Origin: Cycas panzhihuaensis
Lineage: Eukaryota > Cycadophyta
DNA: 64,000 bases
Assembly: GCA_023213395.1 (NCBI GenBank)
Contig: CM041465.1
Span: 127,603,741 to 127,667,740 of the forward strand
Direction: 5' to 3'
Below, one piece after another: positions 1 to 11,116 of this stretch. A program made the position numbers and the translations under genes. The notes under the pieces are model-generated. The model saw nothing but the letters and a program-made list of their open reading frames with translations. It was not told the origin of the DNA and did no database searches. The first letter of the stretch is position 1, and each line of letters begins with the position of its first letter.

Positions 1-336
1 CTTTCATGTGCATTATGTGTAATTTCATTTCACCTAACTCAAATGCTCCCTCTCTCAATATAAAAGTAAAGCTCAATGGAGGAGATTCATTCTTACCTCC
101 CCATTTTGTGAGAGCTACTTTCTTTCTCTCAAGTCTCTCTTGCTCCCATGTTTGCCTTTGTGTTTAGTGCATGGAGATGAAGGATAGGTCCACTCTTTTC
201 AACTACTTCATGAGAAAGGTAAGGGGCTAAGGAATACCTTGAATTGGTTTAATTATTAGCCATTTAAGAGTTGGCTTATGTGAGCCCTTTTAGCTTGGAA
301 AAAGGTATTTCCAATCGAGTTCATCTAAAGATTATT

Positions 337-690
337 GAGATAGGGTTGATTTGGGTCCCTTATACTCTAGATAGTGTTATTATGTAGAGCTTATTTGAGA
401 TAGGGTTGAGTTGGGTCCCCTATGCTCAAATTATTCATGGACTCAATACTTGAAGGAGGACTTTAAGTGAGTCAATCCTCATTCCTATAAGGATTGAGTA
501 AATCCCCTTTACATCATTCTTGGTGAATACTACTAAAAACTTGGTTAGTTAATGGGATATGCATGTAGGTATGGTCTATTATTTTTATCTCCTTGGACTA
601 CTTTATGGGTGTTGAATTTATAATTTAAGATGGGGTTAAACTAAGTCCCTTGTATACTAATTATTATTATACATGGGGTTAAGTAGAGTC
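337..690. repeat. Decayed direct repeats (GAGATAGGGTTGA...GTCCC)
   Basis: A motif of the form GATAGGGTTGA-TTGGGTCCC-TAT appears at about 337 and 397, with weaker forms (GATGGGGTTAA...GTCCC) near 630 and 673. The first two copies are about 60 bases apart. This is a worn tandem or dispersed repeat, and no coding role is visible. Confidence 0.45.
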
Positions 691-2985
691 CTCTCTCATT
701 TATGATAAGTGGCATGGTGTGAGACATAATGATTACATAGTGAGGTAATCCACTAAGATTTCTTCAATAGTGAGAAACATGTGGTGTGGCATTCTATGAT
801 TTGGGTTTAAAAGGTGAAAAGAGTATGAAAATTATAAGAAATTATAAAAGGGATTGTAAAGTTTATAGTAGTAGATGATTTAAGAACTATAACCCAAGGA
901 AGACTTCTTTAAAGGGTTAGTCAGGGTTTGAGTGAAGAGTGAGTTACTAGCACTCCAATGTTCATATCAAGTGCTCTAACTAGGGGGCAATTTCCCTCTT
1001 CAAGATTGTGATTAGTTGAGTAGTGAATCCCTTTGTAGTTGGTTCTTCTCCTTGATATATATCTTTTAAATTGTCCTATTTAAATAATGCAAACCTATGT
1101 TCTCTTATATTGTATTGGTTATATTATGGTAGACAAATAAAATATATTATAAATGCATAAGCACCCCTATTCAGTTGAGCTTATCACATCTACTAGGTGC
1201 ATATTTCTACTATAATTATAACATTTGACCTAAACTTTTTCAAATTTAAGCTTTTAGACAACTTGGTGCTTATCTTCTTGAGTAATTGAGTCAAGTTATT
1301 AATAAGACATTTGTCATGAGTATTTTGAGCTTAGAAGGGTTGTGACATAGATCTAGTGTTAGTTTAAGGACCTGCTAATATGCTCATGCTTGTTTAAAGT
1401 TGTGACAATTTTGGGGCAATTTGCATTAAATTAATAGAGAGAACTTTATTTTTTTTATGGATCTTTATTATGCATGTGGCCCCTATTTTAAATATATCAA
1501 TGACTATGTTTATCCATATAAATTAATGAACAAAAGTTTATTACTTTGAGTCCTCAATGAAGGTATTATCACCATGCATTGGTGGATCAAGTAGCAATAG
1601 GCATGGATGGTTGTATCGTCATATTATACAAAGAATGAAGGTTTTTTTTGCTTATTATAAAGGTAGTTATGAGTGTCCTAGTGGGGATTTATTGTCATTG
1701 TGAGTAATATATATTTTTAATGAATTAGATAATATACTCACCATTAAATTTGAATGAAAATCTCTTATAAAGTAATTTGTTAAAAATACTATTTAAATAA
1801 ATGAAGAGATATCATGATATTATAATCTAGTATATATGAAGAGGGTGGTAATTAATTGAATGGTAACTTTGTTAATCATTTTATGGCAACAATTGAGGCT
1901 TAAAATCATTATAGTAGATTAATATAAAAATTAGGTTATTTTTACATGCTTTGATCTTATTTTCTACCATTTTTTATTTTATATAAGGGTATAATATTAA
2001 GTGATTATTATATAAATGAGAAATCTATATTTTACAAGAAGTTTTTTTGAAGAACAATGATTGTTAGGCATTGGGGGTCCTCCATGTCCATGGGCATTTT
2101 TTGGGTAATTTAAACATTATTTTAGCATTTGTTAGCTTTTATGGAGGGTGTTACAAAGTGTAGATGGTAGATTTACACTCAAATCTACCATCTCTATTAA
2201 AAATTTATTTAAACAAAAGGGTTTTTATGGCCATTAAACTATTCTCCTTCTCATGGGGATATAAGATAAAACTTCATATACTTTCATTCATTCTTGATTG
2301 TTTTTGTTAATATAAACTTACAAATAGGTTTATCTTTGTTAGGTAACCATGTGGGCAAACTTTCATTAAAATCTATGATTGTTTGATGGAGAAATTTATG
2401 ATTAAAGAGCCTTTGATTGTGTTTAAGCCAAAATCTCAACGATTAATTATTTTTTGATGAAATTATTTGACCTAATATTATAAAGTTTAATTGAGATATT
2501 AAATTACTCTAGAATGTTATTTCAAATCTATCAAAGTTAATAAAATTAAAATCCATGGTCTTATGATGAAGTTTGATGGGAGTTAAGCCCCTAACAAAAT
2601 GGGTTAATTCATATTTTTTGAGAAATTTATAATTTTTTATAAGTTGTAGTATTTCTATCATAATTTTTTTAACATAGATTGAAATTCACTTTTGACTTTG
2701 CCATTAGAAATTGGACTCAGGCACAAATGAAATTAGTAGTTATATAAGTAATTTTAAAGAATATTTGATATATTTATTACAAATCAAATTTGATAAAAAT
2801 AGATATATGGTACATAAACTTCTAGGAATTCAAAGTTAGTAATTTGGAGTCTAATTTTATAAAAGACTTTTTTTTTTTAATCTGTACATTTTGTTGAGCT
2901 CTATATTTGTACAATAATAATTTTTTAAAATTCATAGTTTTGGCTCATGAGAACCTATTTTATTGAAAAAAGTATAAAAAATATT

Positions 2986-3034
2986 TTGTGTGTATGTGTG
3001 TATGTGTGTGTATGAGAGAGAGAGAGAGAGAGAG
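2986..3034. repeat. Compound (TG)n/(GA)n microsatellite
   Basis: An imperfect TG/TATG run is followed directly by about 11 GA units. It lies just outside the left end of element R1. Confidence 0.9.
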
Positions 3035-3069
3035 ATTAAAAGATTAAATTCTAGATAATATGATGTTAT

Positions 3070-3154
3070 TGATTTAAGAATTTAGAATTTAATATTGATA
3101 TCATATTGAAATATACTCATTATATATATTAGAAGTATATCAAAGATGTATAAT
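3070..3154 (-). repeat. R1 3' LTR, first segment
   Basis: This matches the start of the right R1 LTR (13569 onward), including AGAATTTAGAATTTAA and CATATTGAAATATACTCATTATATA. It is cut at 3154 by Copia A and resumes at 10664 after the ATAAT duplication. Confidence 0.75.
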
Positions 3155-3600
3155 TGTTAGAAGTATTAATGTCACTTTTATGTTATTCTTAAGTTATTAT
3201 TTAAGTCACATGTGTAATTTATGATTTAAGTGATTCTAAAGTTAAATGTTTAGAGTTTTATTTAATTATTATATGGAAGGTCATTGAAATGTGTAACTAC
3301 CTATTTCAACGAACCTTTCTTGGTATTAATTATTCTTCTAGATTCAAGAATATGGTTCCTGGAATCTAGGAGGCTGTCTAGAAGCCTATCTCAAGGCTGG
3401 TTTTATCTTTCATAGGTAGTTTTATTTATGGTTGATGTATAGTATTTCTTCTTAATAAAATTCTAGATTTATGAGGTGGTTTTTCTTCCCCAGAAGGGGT
3501 TTTCCACCTATCAACCTTGTGTACATGTGCATTGTCTCTTTCTCTTATATCTTTTCTGTTCCTGTGATGTTATGACTTTGTACATGTGCCTATTCTATTA
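3155..3600 (+). repeat. Copia A 5' LTR
   Basis: It starts TGTTAGAAGTATTAAT and ends TATTCTATTA just before the primer site. The 3' copy at 10224-10658 ends in the expected CA. A segment of ~15 bases near 3184 is absent from the 3' copy. Confidence 0.95.
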
Positions 3601-3612
3601 TGGTATTAGAGC
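3601..3612 (+). other. Copia A primer binding site (tRNA-Met type)
   Basis: TGGTATTAGAGC lies directly after the 5' LTR. It differs by one C-to-T change from the common plant TGGTATCAGAGC site, which pairs with the 3' end of initiator tRNA-Met to prime minus-strand synthesis. Confidence 0.9.
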
Positions 3613-3753
3613 TTTAAGAACAAAAATGTCCAAAACATTCCATGAAGCAGCCAGTATTCTAAGGAATGATAGCCGGCTAATGGGAAGGCTGTTTAGAATT
3701 GCATGAATTATCATCATCATCTTTTTATAGTATAGGCTATTCTTCCCTTACTT

Positions 3754-4640
3754 TTAAAATGGACAAATTTGTTCCGTTGGCTTCCTGACCATCCCCTTCC
3801 ACTTTGCTGGAACCTTGGTTAAGTTGAACCCATCCTTTTGAACTTTTGGATGTGGAATTCTAGATACCTTTTCCTCAAGCAGAAGTTGTTTACTTTCTCT
3901 ATGGAAACATGCCAAAGAATCTCTCACCGTTAGAAGGCACCTTATCGCCTGCTTCTGCTTTGAATACACCACCTTCTTCCCATCTCTTATGCACCATATT
4001 TGAAGAAGCCAGACCATTCCAAATACACAATTATTTTTAGAGGTGAGAACATTAATAGTGCAAGAGTGGAATCTGTTCCTATTCCAAGATTATTGAAGCT
4101 GCTATTGCTTCTCGGTAACATCTTCTGTGAAGAGAAACCTCTGTGCTTTTGTTAACATAGAGAAAAATAATGGTAGTCTGCACGATAATGTGACTTTAGA
4201 GGCTGAGGTTATCTCAAAGCCCTTTTGGTCAGCACAAATAGCACTATCCACCCAAAGAAGAATTAGCCAAAGGACTAGGCCCTCCATCTCGAGATCTGCC
4301 TGTGGCGATAAGAAGCCAAACCCTAGCCCATATGTGACTATGTAGATCTGCACCAAATTCCACCATTCGAGAGAAAAATCCTCCACCTGGGATGAAGAGT
4401 AGAGCGTTAGGATTTAAAGTGGATCCTGCGTATGATGTAATGGCCATGGCGATCTTCAAACAAATCCTAGGTCAACTCATCTCCAACCTAAGCTTCTAGG
4501 CTGAGTCTTCGGATGGCCTAAATTCTCCTACTCATGCTTGCTTGTGTTTGGTTGACGCCATCAACCAAATCTTCATGCCTGCAAGCCCTCGCCACTGCCT
4601 CAATTCAACAAAACCAGGTAGGGTCTCGATTAACCTACCC
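3754..4640. other. GC-richer segment of unknown origin in the Copia A leader
   Basis: Base composition changes visibly from the surroundings. On the minus strand there are open frames of 87 codons (4017-3754) and 94 codons (4386-4102); on the plus strand one of 72 codons (4127-4345). The first minus frame reads like normal protein (Lys/Arg/Leu-rich, with KQKQAIRCLL and FNLTKVPAKWKGMV), and the second has a hydrophobic LVLWLILLW run. I recognise neither. The segment could be a captured host gene fragment (transduplication), an older insertion, or chance. A CAGGTAGG string, like a splice donor, lies near 4615, but this is weak. A run of ten C near 4642 ends the segment. Confidence 0.35.
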
Positions 4641-5083
4641 CCCCCCTTAGACCTCAATTCAATTCAAATTCGATTCTCTTTAGTATAATGTAATTCCCCA
4701 TCGGGTCTGTGAACTCCAATTTTTTCATTTCCTTTTTTTTTAAATTTCATTTTTTTTAATATATAATCTTATATATATATAAACGTTTAATTAAACCTAA
4801 GTTTTTTTTTTATTAAATATTAATAAATAAACCCTTTTTTTACCTTAATAAACTCTCATTTACAAATTAAAATCAATATCTCCCCTTCTTCAATTAACCT
4901 TTAGTACTTAAAATCAACATTGCCTTATTATATGACATTTAATTAATCATTACAAAAGCTTTCCCCCTTTATATATTATCACATTTAATTATAAAATCAA
5001 AATAAACTATTTCCCCTGCCTAATATCTTACTTTATATTCTATTTATATGTCATATATAAGGTATGTATCACCGTTAAAACAT

Positions 5084-5233
<150 letters not shown>

Positions 5234-5253
5234 TATTAATAAAGCCTAGATCA

Positions 5254-5304
5254 ATACCTTTCTCGGCCTTTTTTGGCTAAGATCAAGTGTATCATCTACT
5301 CTAT
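5254..5304 (+). pseudogene. U2 snRNA 5'-end pseudogene
   Basis: The sequence starts exactly at the mature U2 5' end (ATACCTTTCTCGGCC) and follows U2 through GGCTAAGATCAAGTGTA. It differs by two extra T in the TTTT run, and then by changes in the branch-site pairing segment (GTATCATCT where U2 has GTAGTATCT). Similarity is lost at about U2 position 50. The promoter elements of a plant U2 gene are absent: the upstream DNA is a (TA)n tract. About 35 bases further on is an A-rich stretch (5340-5357). The picture is a 3'-truncated, retroposed copy rather than a working gene. U2 normally base-pairs with the intron branch site in the spliceosome; this copy cannot do so. Confidence 0.85.
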
Positions 5305-5963
5305 AATGGTGTTACGCAGATTACATTTGTAGTTTTGTCAAAAAAAAAATAAAAAAATTCTATACCTAGTATAAATACCACTAGAATTTTCATAAGTCTA
5401 ACAATTTTAACTTGGGAAAACTACATGTGTTACATAAATATGTTTTAATGTCTTCTAGCTTTTAGTAGATGTTATTCTCACATCTTTTACAAGATTTCTT
5501 CAAGGTACCACAAACATGCTACCAATTTCATCATGTGGTTGGTAAATATTATTGAGGTACATTTTATTTAGCTAATTTAATTCTCATTTTTAAAGGCATT
5601 AAAATAAATAAATACTCGTTAAGTTCTTTTTGAATTACTATATTCTTTGCCTTATTTGCTAACCAACAATAGTAAAACATAGGAATTTGAACACTTATTT
5701 TTAAGGGGAAGTATTTATTTTTTAATTAAGGAGAACTATTTCTTTAAGAGGGACTATTTTTTTCTAAGAGGAATTATCTATTTAGGAACATGTGTTTTTT
5801 AATTAAGGGAAAAGCCAGTAATACATGCTGTAATGCTTTCTTTTTCATCTTTTAATCATTCCTGTTAAAATGTTAATTTGATGATTAGTAATCTTACTAA
5901 GTGATTATTTTTCTACCTACCCTTAAATCCTTCAATTTTCAATCAAACTTGATAATTCCCAAT

Positions 5964-6935
5964 ATGGTGTTAATGCCAAGAACCACCACCTGCATTCCAA
6001 TTCTGGTATTAACTGGCTCAAACTATGCCGACTGGAGGAATCACATATCCCATCAACTTAAACAATAAAAGATATGGTGATATGTGACAGGTGAATTTAA
6101 AAAACCAAAAGATGAAACTACAAAGAGTTATATGGTATATCTAATAAACTCAGATTCAGCCTTAAGCACCATATTAAACTCACTTTCACCAGAAATCAAT
6201 CGACAGTTTTTTGAAACAGATGACCTAGCCACTGTCTGGAGAACTCTGCAAGAAAAATATGATAAGGTCGATACAAATCAACTAGCTATCTTAGAACAAT
6301 AACTGTATGATCTTACTTATGATGATTTTACCAATGTTGGGGATTTTTTATGTAAAATTCAATTAATTAATAAAGACCTAAGTAATTGTATTAAATCTAA
6401 AACTAAAGAAGGTGATATTGAAAAAATAATCACGCATGCTAAAGAACACGATACATTCATCCATCTTGCAATAAACAAATTGCTAAAATATTTTAATTTT
6501 TTTAAAACTACTAGACAATAAGCTAACAATCCTCCGATCACATTCAATTAGTTAACAAACCAACTAGTTGAACATCAAACAATGTTGATTTAAATAGGTA
6601 TATTAAAAGATCATTCATAGGCTTTGTTTTCCAAAACTAAGCCATAAAATAAAAATAAACAATAAAATAATTCTAATCCAAAATTTCAGAAACCTCCTAG
6701 AGGTTCTCAATTTAATTTTTAAAATAATACTAAGCATTCTGGTCCATCTAAATATCAGAATATTTCTAATTAGTCATTTCCTAATCAGAACAATATAAAT
6801 CCTTCTTAGAACACTAGTTGTGCCTATTATCATAAAAGAGGTCGCACTATTAATGTCTGTAGAAGTAGAATCACTTCGGAGATATGGAAAGCTTCTAAGG
6901 GATTACAAAATTGACCTTAATCCTGACCATAATCC
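5964..6935 (+). pseudogene. Copia A gag remnant (UBN2-type, broken zinc knuckle)
   Basis: Gag forms the particle shell and binds the element RNA. The frame opens with ATG at 5964. Typical copia gag text follows: LTGSNYADWRNHI near the N-terminus, then the helical region with ILNSLSPEI and VWRTLQEKYDK (6084-6302, the longest open part, 72 codons). Stops interrupt it at about 6066, 6078 and 6300, at places where related proteins have Gln or Trp. A C-terminal zinc knuckle lies at 6819-6860 (C-A-Y-Y...C); its second Cys is Tyr and its His is Arg, so it cannot bind zinc. The reading frame stays the same from 5964 through to the protease. Non-functional. Confidence 0.88.
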
Positions 6936-9900
6936 CAATCTCAAAACTGATAAACTCTTAATCGTTCTTTAATGGCAACAATCTCTGTATTTGTTGCCCT
7001 AACTAATCAACCACCACAATGGATCCTTGACTCTGGTGCATCCCACCACATGACTGGACACCAAAAAAATTTACCCACTTATCAATCTAAAACTAACTCT
7101 AAAGAAGAGATTTCTTTTGGATGTGGAACTCAACTTAGGATTAGGTGATGTTATCTTAAAAGACAGTTCGATAACACACATCTTCTATGTACCAGATTTG
7201 TTACAAAACCTACTTTTTGTTTATTAAATCTACGAGAAAGACCTTATCGTCAAATTCTGGAAAGATAAATTTATCATTAAAGATCCATTAAACAAATTTA
7301 AATGTATTGCCTTAGGACCTTTTAATCATAACACATGTCTCTATAGTTTAACAAGTCTACAAAATAACAAAACAAAACCCTTTAGTATTTTTATTGCCAA
7401 ATTTGACTCAGTTAGAAAACTTTGGCATGTACGATTTAGCCATACAAGTTATGGCAAACTTCAATATCTAAAAAACATGAAATGGTTCATGGTCTTCCAT
7501 CCTTAAACATTGTTTATGGTGTTTGCGAAGCCTGTGTAACAGGTAAGCAACACATGGACCTATTTCCACATAAAACACAATTCAGAGTGATAGTTCCACT
7601 TGAACTTATTCATTCTGACATATGTGGACCTTTTCATGTAACATCATACTCTAGCTCTTATTATTTTGTTACATTTATTGATGATTATTCAAGAAAATAC
7701 TGGGTTTACATGCTCAAAGCACGCTGTCAAGTGTTTGATATTTTTGTTGAATTCAAAATACTAGTTGAAAACCAATCAAACTCAAGAATCAAAATTTTTT
7801 GATCTGATAATGCAAAGGAATATTTAAGTGGCAAAATCATTTCTTTCTTTAGAATTCACAGAATTCAGTTCCAACATTCCATTGCATACACTCCTCATTA
7901 AAATGGTGTTGCTGAACGCAAGAACCGTACTCTTATTAAGATGACTCATTACATGTTACATGCAAAGAATCTTAACCTAAAGTGATGGGCAAAAGTAATT
8001 GATTGCTCCAACTATCTTCTAAATAGTTTACTTAGCAAATGCTTACAAAACGTTACTTTAGAGCAAAAATGGTCTAGAAGAAAACCATCTATCAATCATT
8101 TACGAATCTTTAGAAGTATTACGTGGGGATACATCCATAAAGAAAAACGCAAGAAACTAGATCTTAAAAGTCAAAAATACATCTTCATTGGATATAACAA
8201 AGAAAGTAAAGCTTATAGACTCTTGGATCTAGTTACGCATTAAATTTTAATTTTGCATGACGGAATATTTGATGAAGAAGGATCTTCTTCAACATCTACT
8301 TATGTAGAACTTCCTGTTGAAAATTTGTTAACCAACACTTATTTGGTTGACCCTTCTGACAAATAAGCTGATCCAGAAATTATAGAATTTTTATCTACTC
8401 AAGTCCATAATTGGACTCTATCTGAATCTACTGAAATAGATTCTTCCTCCTAAGCTAGTTCTACAAATCAACTTGTAACTTCAGAAATAATTACTAACAA
8501 ACATCCTATTTGGGTAACGAAAATGCTTGCTAATGATGGATCTGATGTAGGTAATCCTTAAGGTACTAGACGAAATCGTGCCTAAAAATTATATGCTAAC
8601 TTTACCTTAATGGTAAAAATAATGGATAATAATGATCCCATAATATTTAAATAAGCTAGCAATAATCCTGTATGGCAGGAAGCTATGTAAACTAAATTCG
8701 ATGCTTTAACTAAGAATCCAACTTAGGATCTCATACCACTCCCACCTGGGAAAAATGTAGTCGACTATAAATGGGTTTATAGAACAAAATATAACTCAAT
8801 AGGCGTAGTTAAAAAATATAAAGCTCACTTAGTTGCGAAAGAATTTTCTCAAATTGATGGAATTGACTATAACAAAACCTTTGCCCCTGTTGCAAAGATG
8901 AACATGATTAAAATAATTATTGCTCTCACAGCCAAATTTGGTTGGGAAATCCACCAAATGGTTGTCAAGAGTGCTTTTTTGAATGGTGATCTCAAAGAAG
9001 AGATCTACATGTCCTAGCCACCTGGCTTCATTGGTAATCCTAATTTAGTTTGTAAATTAAAGAAATCAATTTATGGATTAAAACAAGCTCATCGAGCTTG
9101 GTATACTAAAGTTGACGATTATTTAATTCAAATTGGATACACTAGATGTACTAGTGATCCAAATCTATATTTCAAATATAAAAATAAAAATATTACTATT
9201 TTAATCTTGTATGTTGATGATATTATAATTACTGAATCATCAACTAATAACATTCATAGTTTAAACTCTACTTTAATGAATAAATTTGAAATGACTGATC
9301 TAGGTATCCTAGATTATTTTCTTGGATTACAAATCTATCAATATGATTCAAGAATCACAATATCACAACCTAAAAATATTTTATTCTTAATTCAATTGTT
9401 TAACATGGAAAATGCTAAATTCGTATCTAATCCGTTACAATCAGAAGTTAAATTATCTACTAATTGTTCATCACCTTTATATGACCCTACATTATATAGA
9501 TAACTAATTGGTAGTCTTATTTATTTAACTCATACCCATCCTGATATTTCCTATGCTATCACTTTATGTTTACGTTATATGCAACAACCATATGAATCTC
9601 ATTGGAAAGATGCTAAATGTATCTTACGATATCTTAAGTATACTATTTTTTATAGTCTAACTTATAATTTTTGTAGTAAACCTCTAACTTTAACTGGATA
9701 TACTGATTCAAATTAGGCAGGCGATATAAATGATCGAAAATCTACATCAGGTTATGTATTTTTTATAGATTCTTCACCTATTACTTGGTCTAGTAAGAAA
9801 ATATAGGCACTAGTTTTATCAATGACTAAAGCTGAATATCGTACACCTGTTGAAGCTAGTAAAGAAGTACTTTAGCTCAAATCTCTACTAAATAAAATTG

Positions 9901-10179
9901 GTCTATCTCTAACTCTTCCATTGAACTTAAAGTTGATAATCAAGGTGCCATTGGTATTGCTACAAATCCAGTTTCACATTCTAGGAATAAACATATAGAA
10001 TTACATCAGTATTTTATTCCTAATCTTATTACTGATAACATTGTTTCCTTGTCTTATTGTCCAACAGATCTATAGGTTGCTGACATACTTATAAAGTCTT
10101 TAACTGAAGTAAAGTTTCTAAATCTATGAGATCTGTTAAAGATAAAAGAAGTCTCCATCAAAAGAAGATCAACGTGATG
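6936..10179 (+). pseudogene. Copia A pol remnant: protease, integrase, RT, RNase H
   Basis: The polyprotein is largely in one frame shared with gag. The aspartic protease motif WILDSGASHHMTG begins at 7020. The pre-integrase region (LWHVRFSHTSYGKL, 7420) is out of frame, and the frame returns at 7482. The integrase core keeps Asp (7617, HSDICGP), Asp (7806, SDNAKEY) and Glu (7914, GVAERKNRT) with the D-x35-E spacing. RT runs about 8690-9470: VDYKWVYRTK, LKKSIYGLKQA and the catalytic YVDD at 9210-9221. RNase H follows (GYTDSN near 9696; the HIELHQYF stretch near 9990); a frameshift lies near 9910. Many TAG/TAA codons replace Gln. The catalytic residues are thus mostly preserved while the frame is destroyed. 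Non-functional. Confidence 0.93.
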
Positions 10180-10213
10180 AAGACCTTATTTTTCTCTAGC
10201 ATAAATGTTAACA

Positions 10214-10223
10214 TTAAAGGGGA
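10214..10223 (+). other. Copia A polypurine tract
   Basis: TAAAGGGGA lies immediately before the 3' LTR, where plus-strand synthesis is primed. Confidence 0.85.
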
Positions 10224-10658
10224 TGTTAGAAGTATTAATATTACTTTTATGTTATTATTTAAGTCACATGTATAATTTATAATTTAAGTGATTCAAAAGT
10301 TAAATGTTTAGAGTTTTATTTAATTATTATGTGGAAGGTCGTTGAAATGCACAACTGTCCATTTCAGCGAATGTTTCTTAGTATTAATTCTTCTCCTAGA
10401 TTCAAGGAGATGGTTCTCGGAATCTAGGAGGTTGTCTAAAAGCCTATCTCAAGGTTGGTTTTGTCTTTCATAGGTAGTTTTGCTTATGGTTGATGTATAG
10501 TATTTCTTCTTAATAAAATTATAGATTTAGGAGGTGGTTTTTCTTCCCTAGAAGGAGTTTTCCACCTGTCAACCCTATGTACATGTGCATTATCTTTTTC
10601 TCTTATATCTTTTCTGTTCCGATGATGTTATGACTTTGTACATGTGCCTATTCTATCA
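10224..10658 (+). repeat. Copia A 3' LTR
   Basis: It runs TGTTAGAAG...TTCTATCA, is 435 bp long, and is followed by the ATAAT duplication and then the rest of the R1 LTR. Confidence 0.95.
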
Positions 10659-10663
10659 ATAAT

Positions 10664-11116
10664 CAATGAATCATATCACGAGGAAGGTACACAAATTATA
10701 TATCCAGGGTAAATATTGAACAACAACATTAATAAAGTATAAATAGATTAAACATACAATAATCATTCACCATAAGAGATAATGGATTTATACGTGAAAA
10801 GCTTAGTGTAAGAAAAACCACAGGAGAAAGTCAGAGTTGGAAACTCCTCTTAATGATATTAAAATATTACATCTCTAAATGAGTTCTTCCTCTATTAATC
10901 CTTTCTTAAGTTCTTAAGTGGTGTGTGTATCTATTTATAGATATGTCACCTCACAAATATCCTATAATATCTCTTGAGCTTTTTCATCATCCAATAGGAT
11001 ATGCACATGAATAATCATGTATATTATATTTATTAATACTTTTGGTGACTAGGATTTTATGTGGATATATAACCATATATTAAATATTAGATATAAAAAT
11101 ATTATATATTCTAACA
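10664..11116 (-). repeat. R1 3' LTR, second segment
   Basis: It continues the R1 LTR after Copia A. It matches 13636-13852 and then 27982-28239, for example AAATATTA...ATCTCTAAATGAGTTCTT and CATCATCCAATAGGAT. It ends TTCTAACA (reverse complement TGTTAGAA, the element's LTR start). Confidence 0.8.

Larger units (their letters stand above)
1..3069. other. Unassigned AT-rich DNA left of the nested stack
   Basis: No open reading frame of recognisable family is present on either strand. The first ~200 bases have a TATA-like stretch (CAATATAAAAG near 57) followed by pyrimidine-rich CTCTC text, which resembles the promoter part of a plant LTR, but no partner LTR is in the window. Weak internal repeats lie at 337-690. 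The rest holds only A/T runs and simple repeats. It is probably very old retrotransposon sequence, but that is inference. Confidence 0.5.

Noticed and set aside
3754-4017. Minus-strand 87-codon frame as an intact host gene
   Set aside because: It is short, has no recognised domain, and lies inside a retrotransposon leader; kept only as a possible captured fragment.
5254-5304. Functional U2 snRNA gene
   Set aside because: Only about 50 of roughly 195 nt are present, the branch-site pairing segment is mutated, and there is no snRNA promoter upstream.
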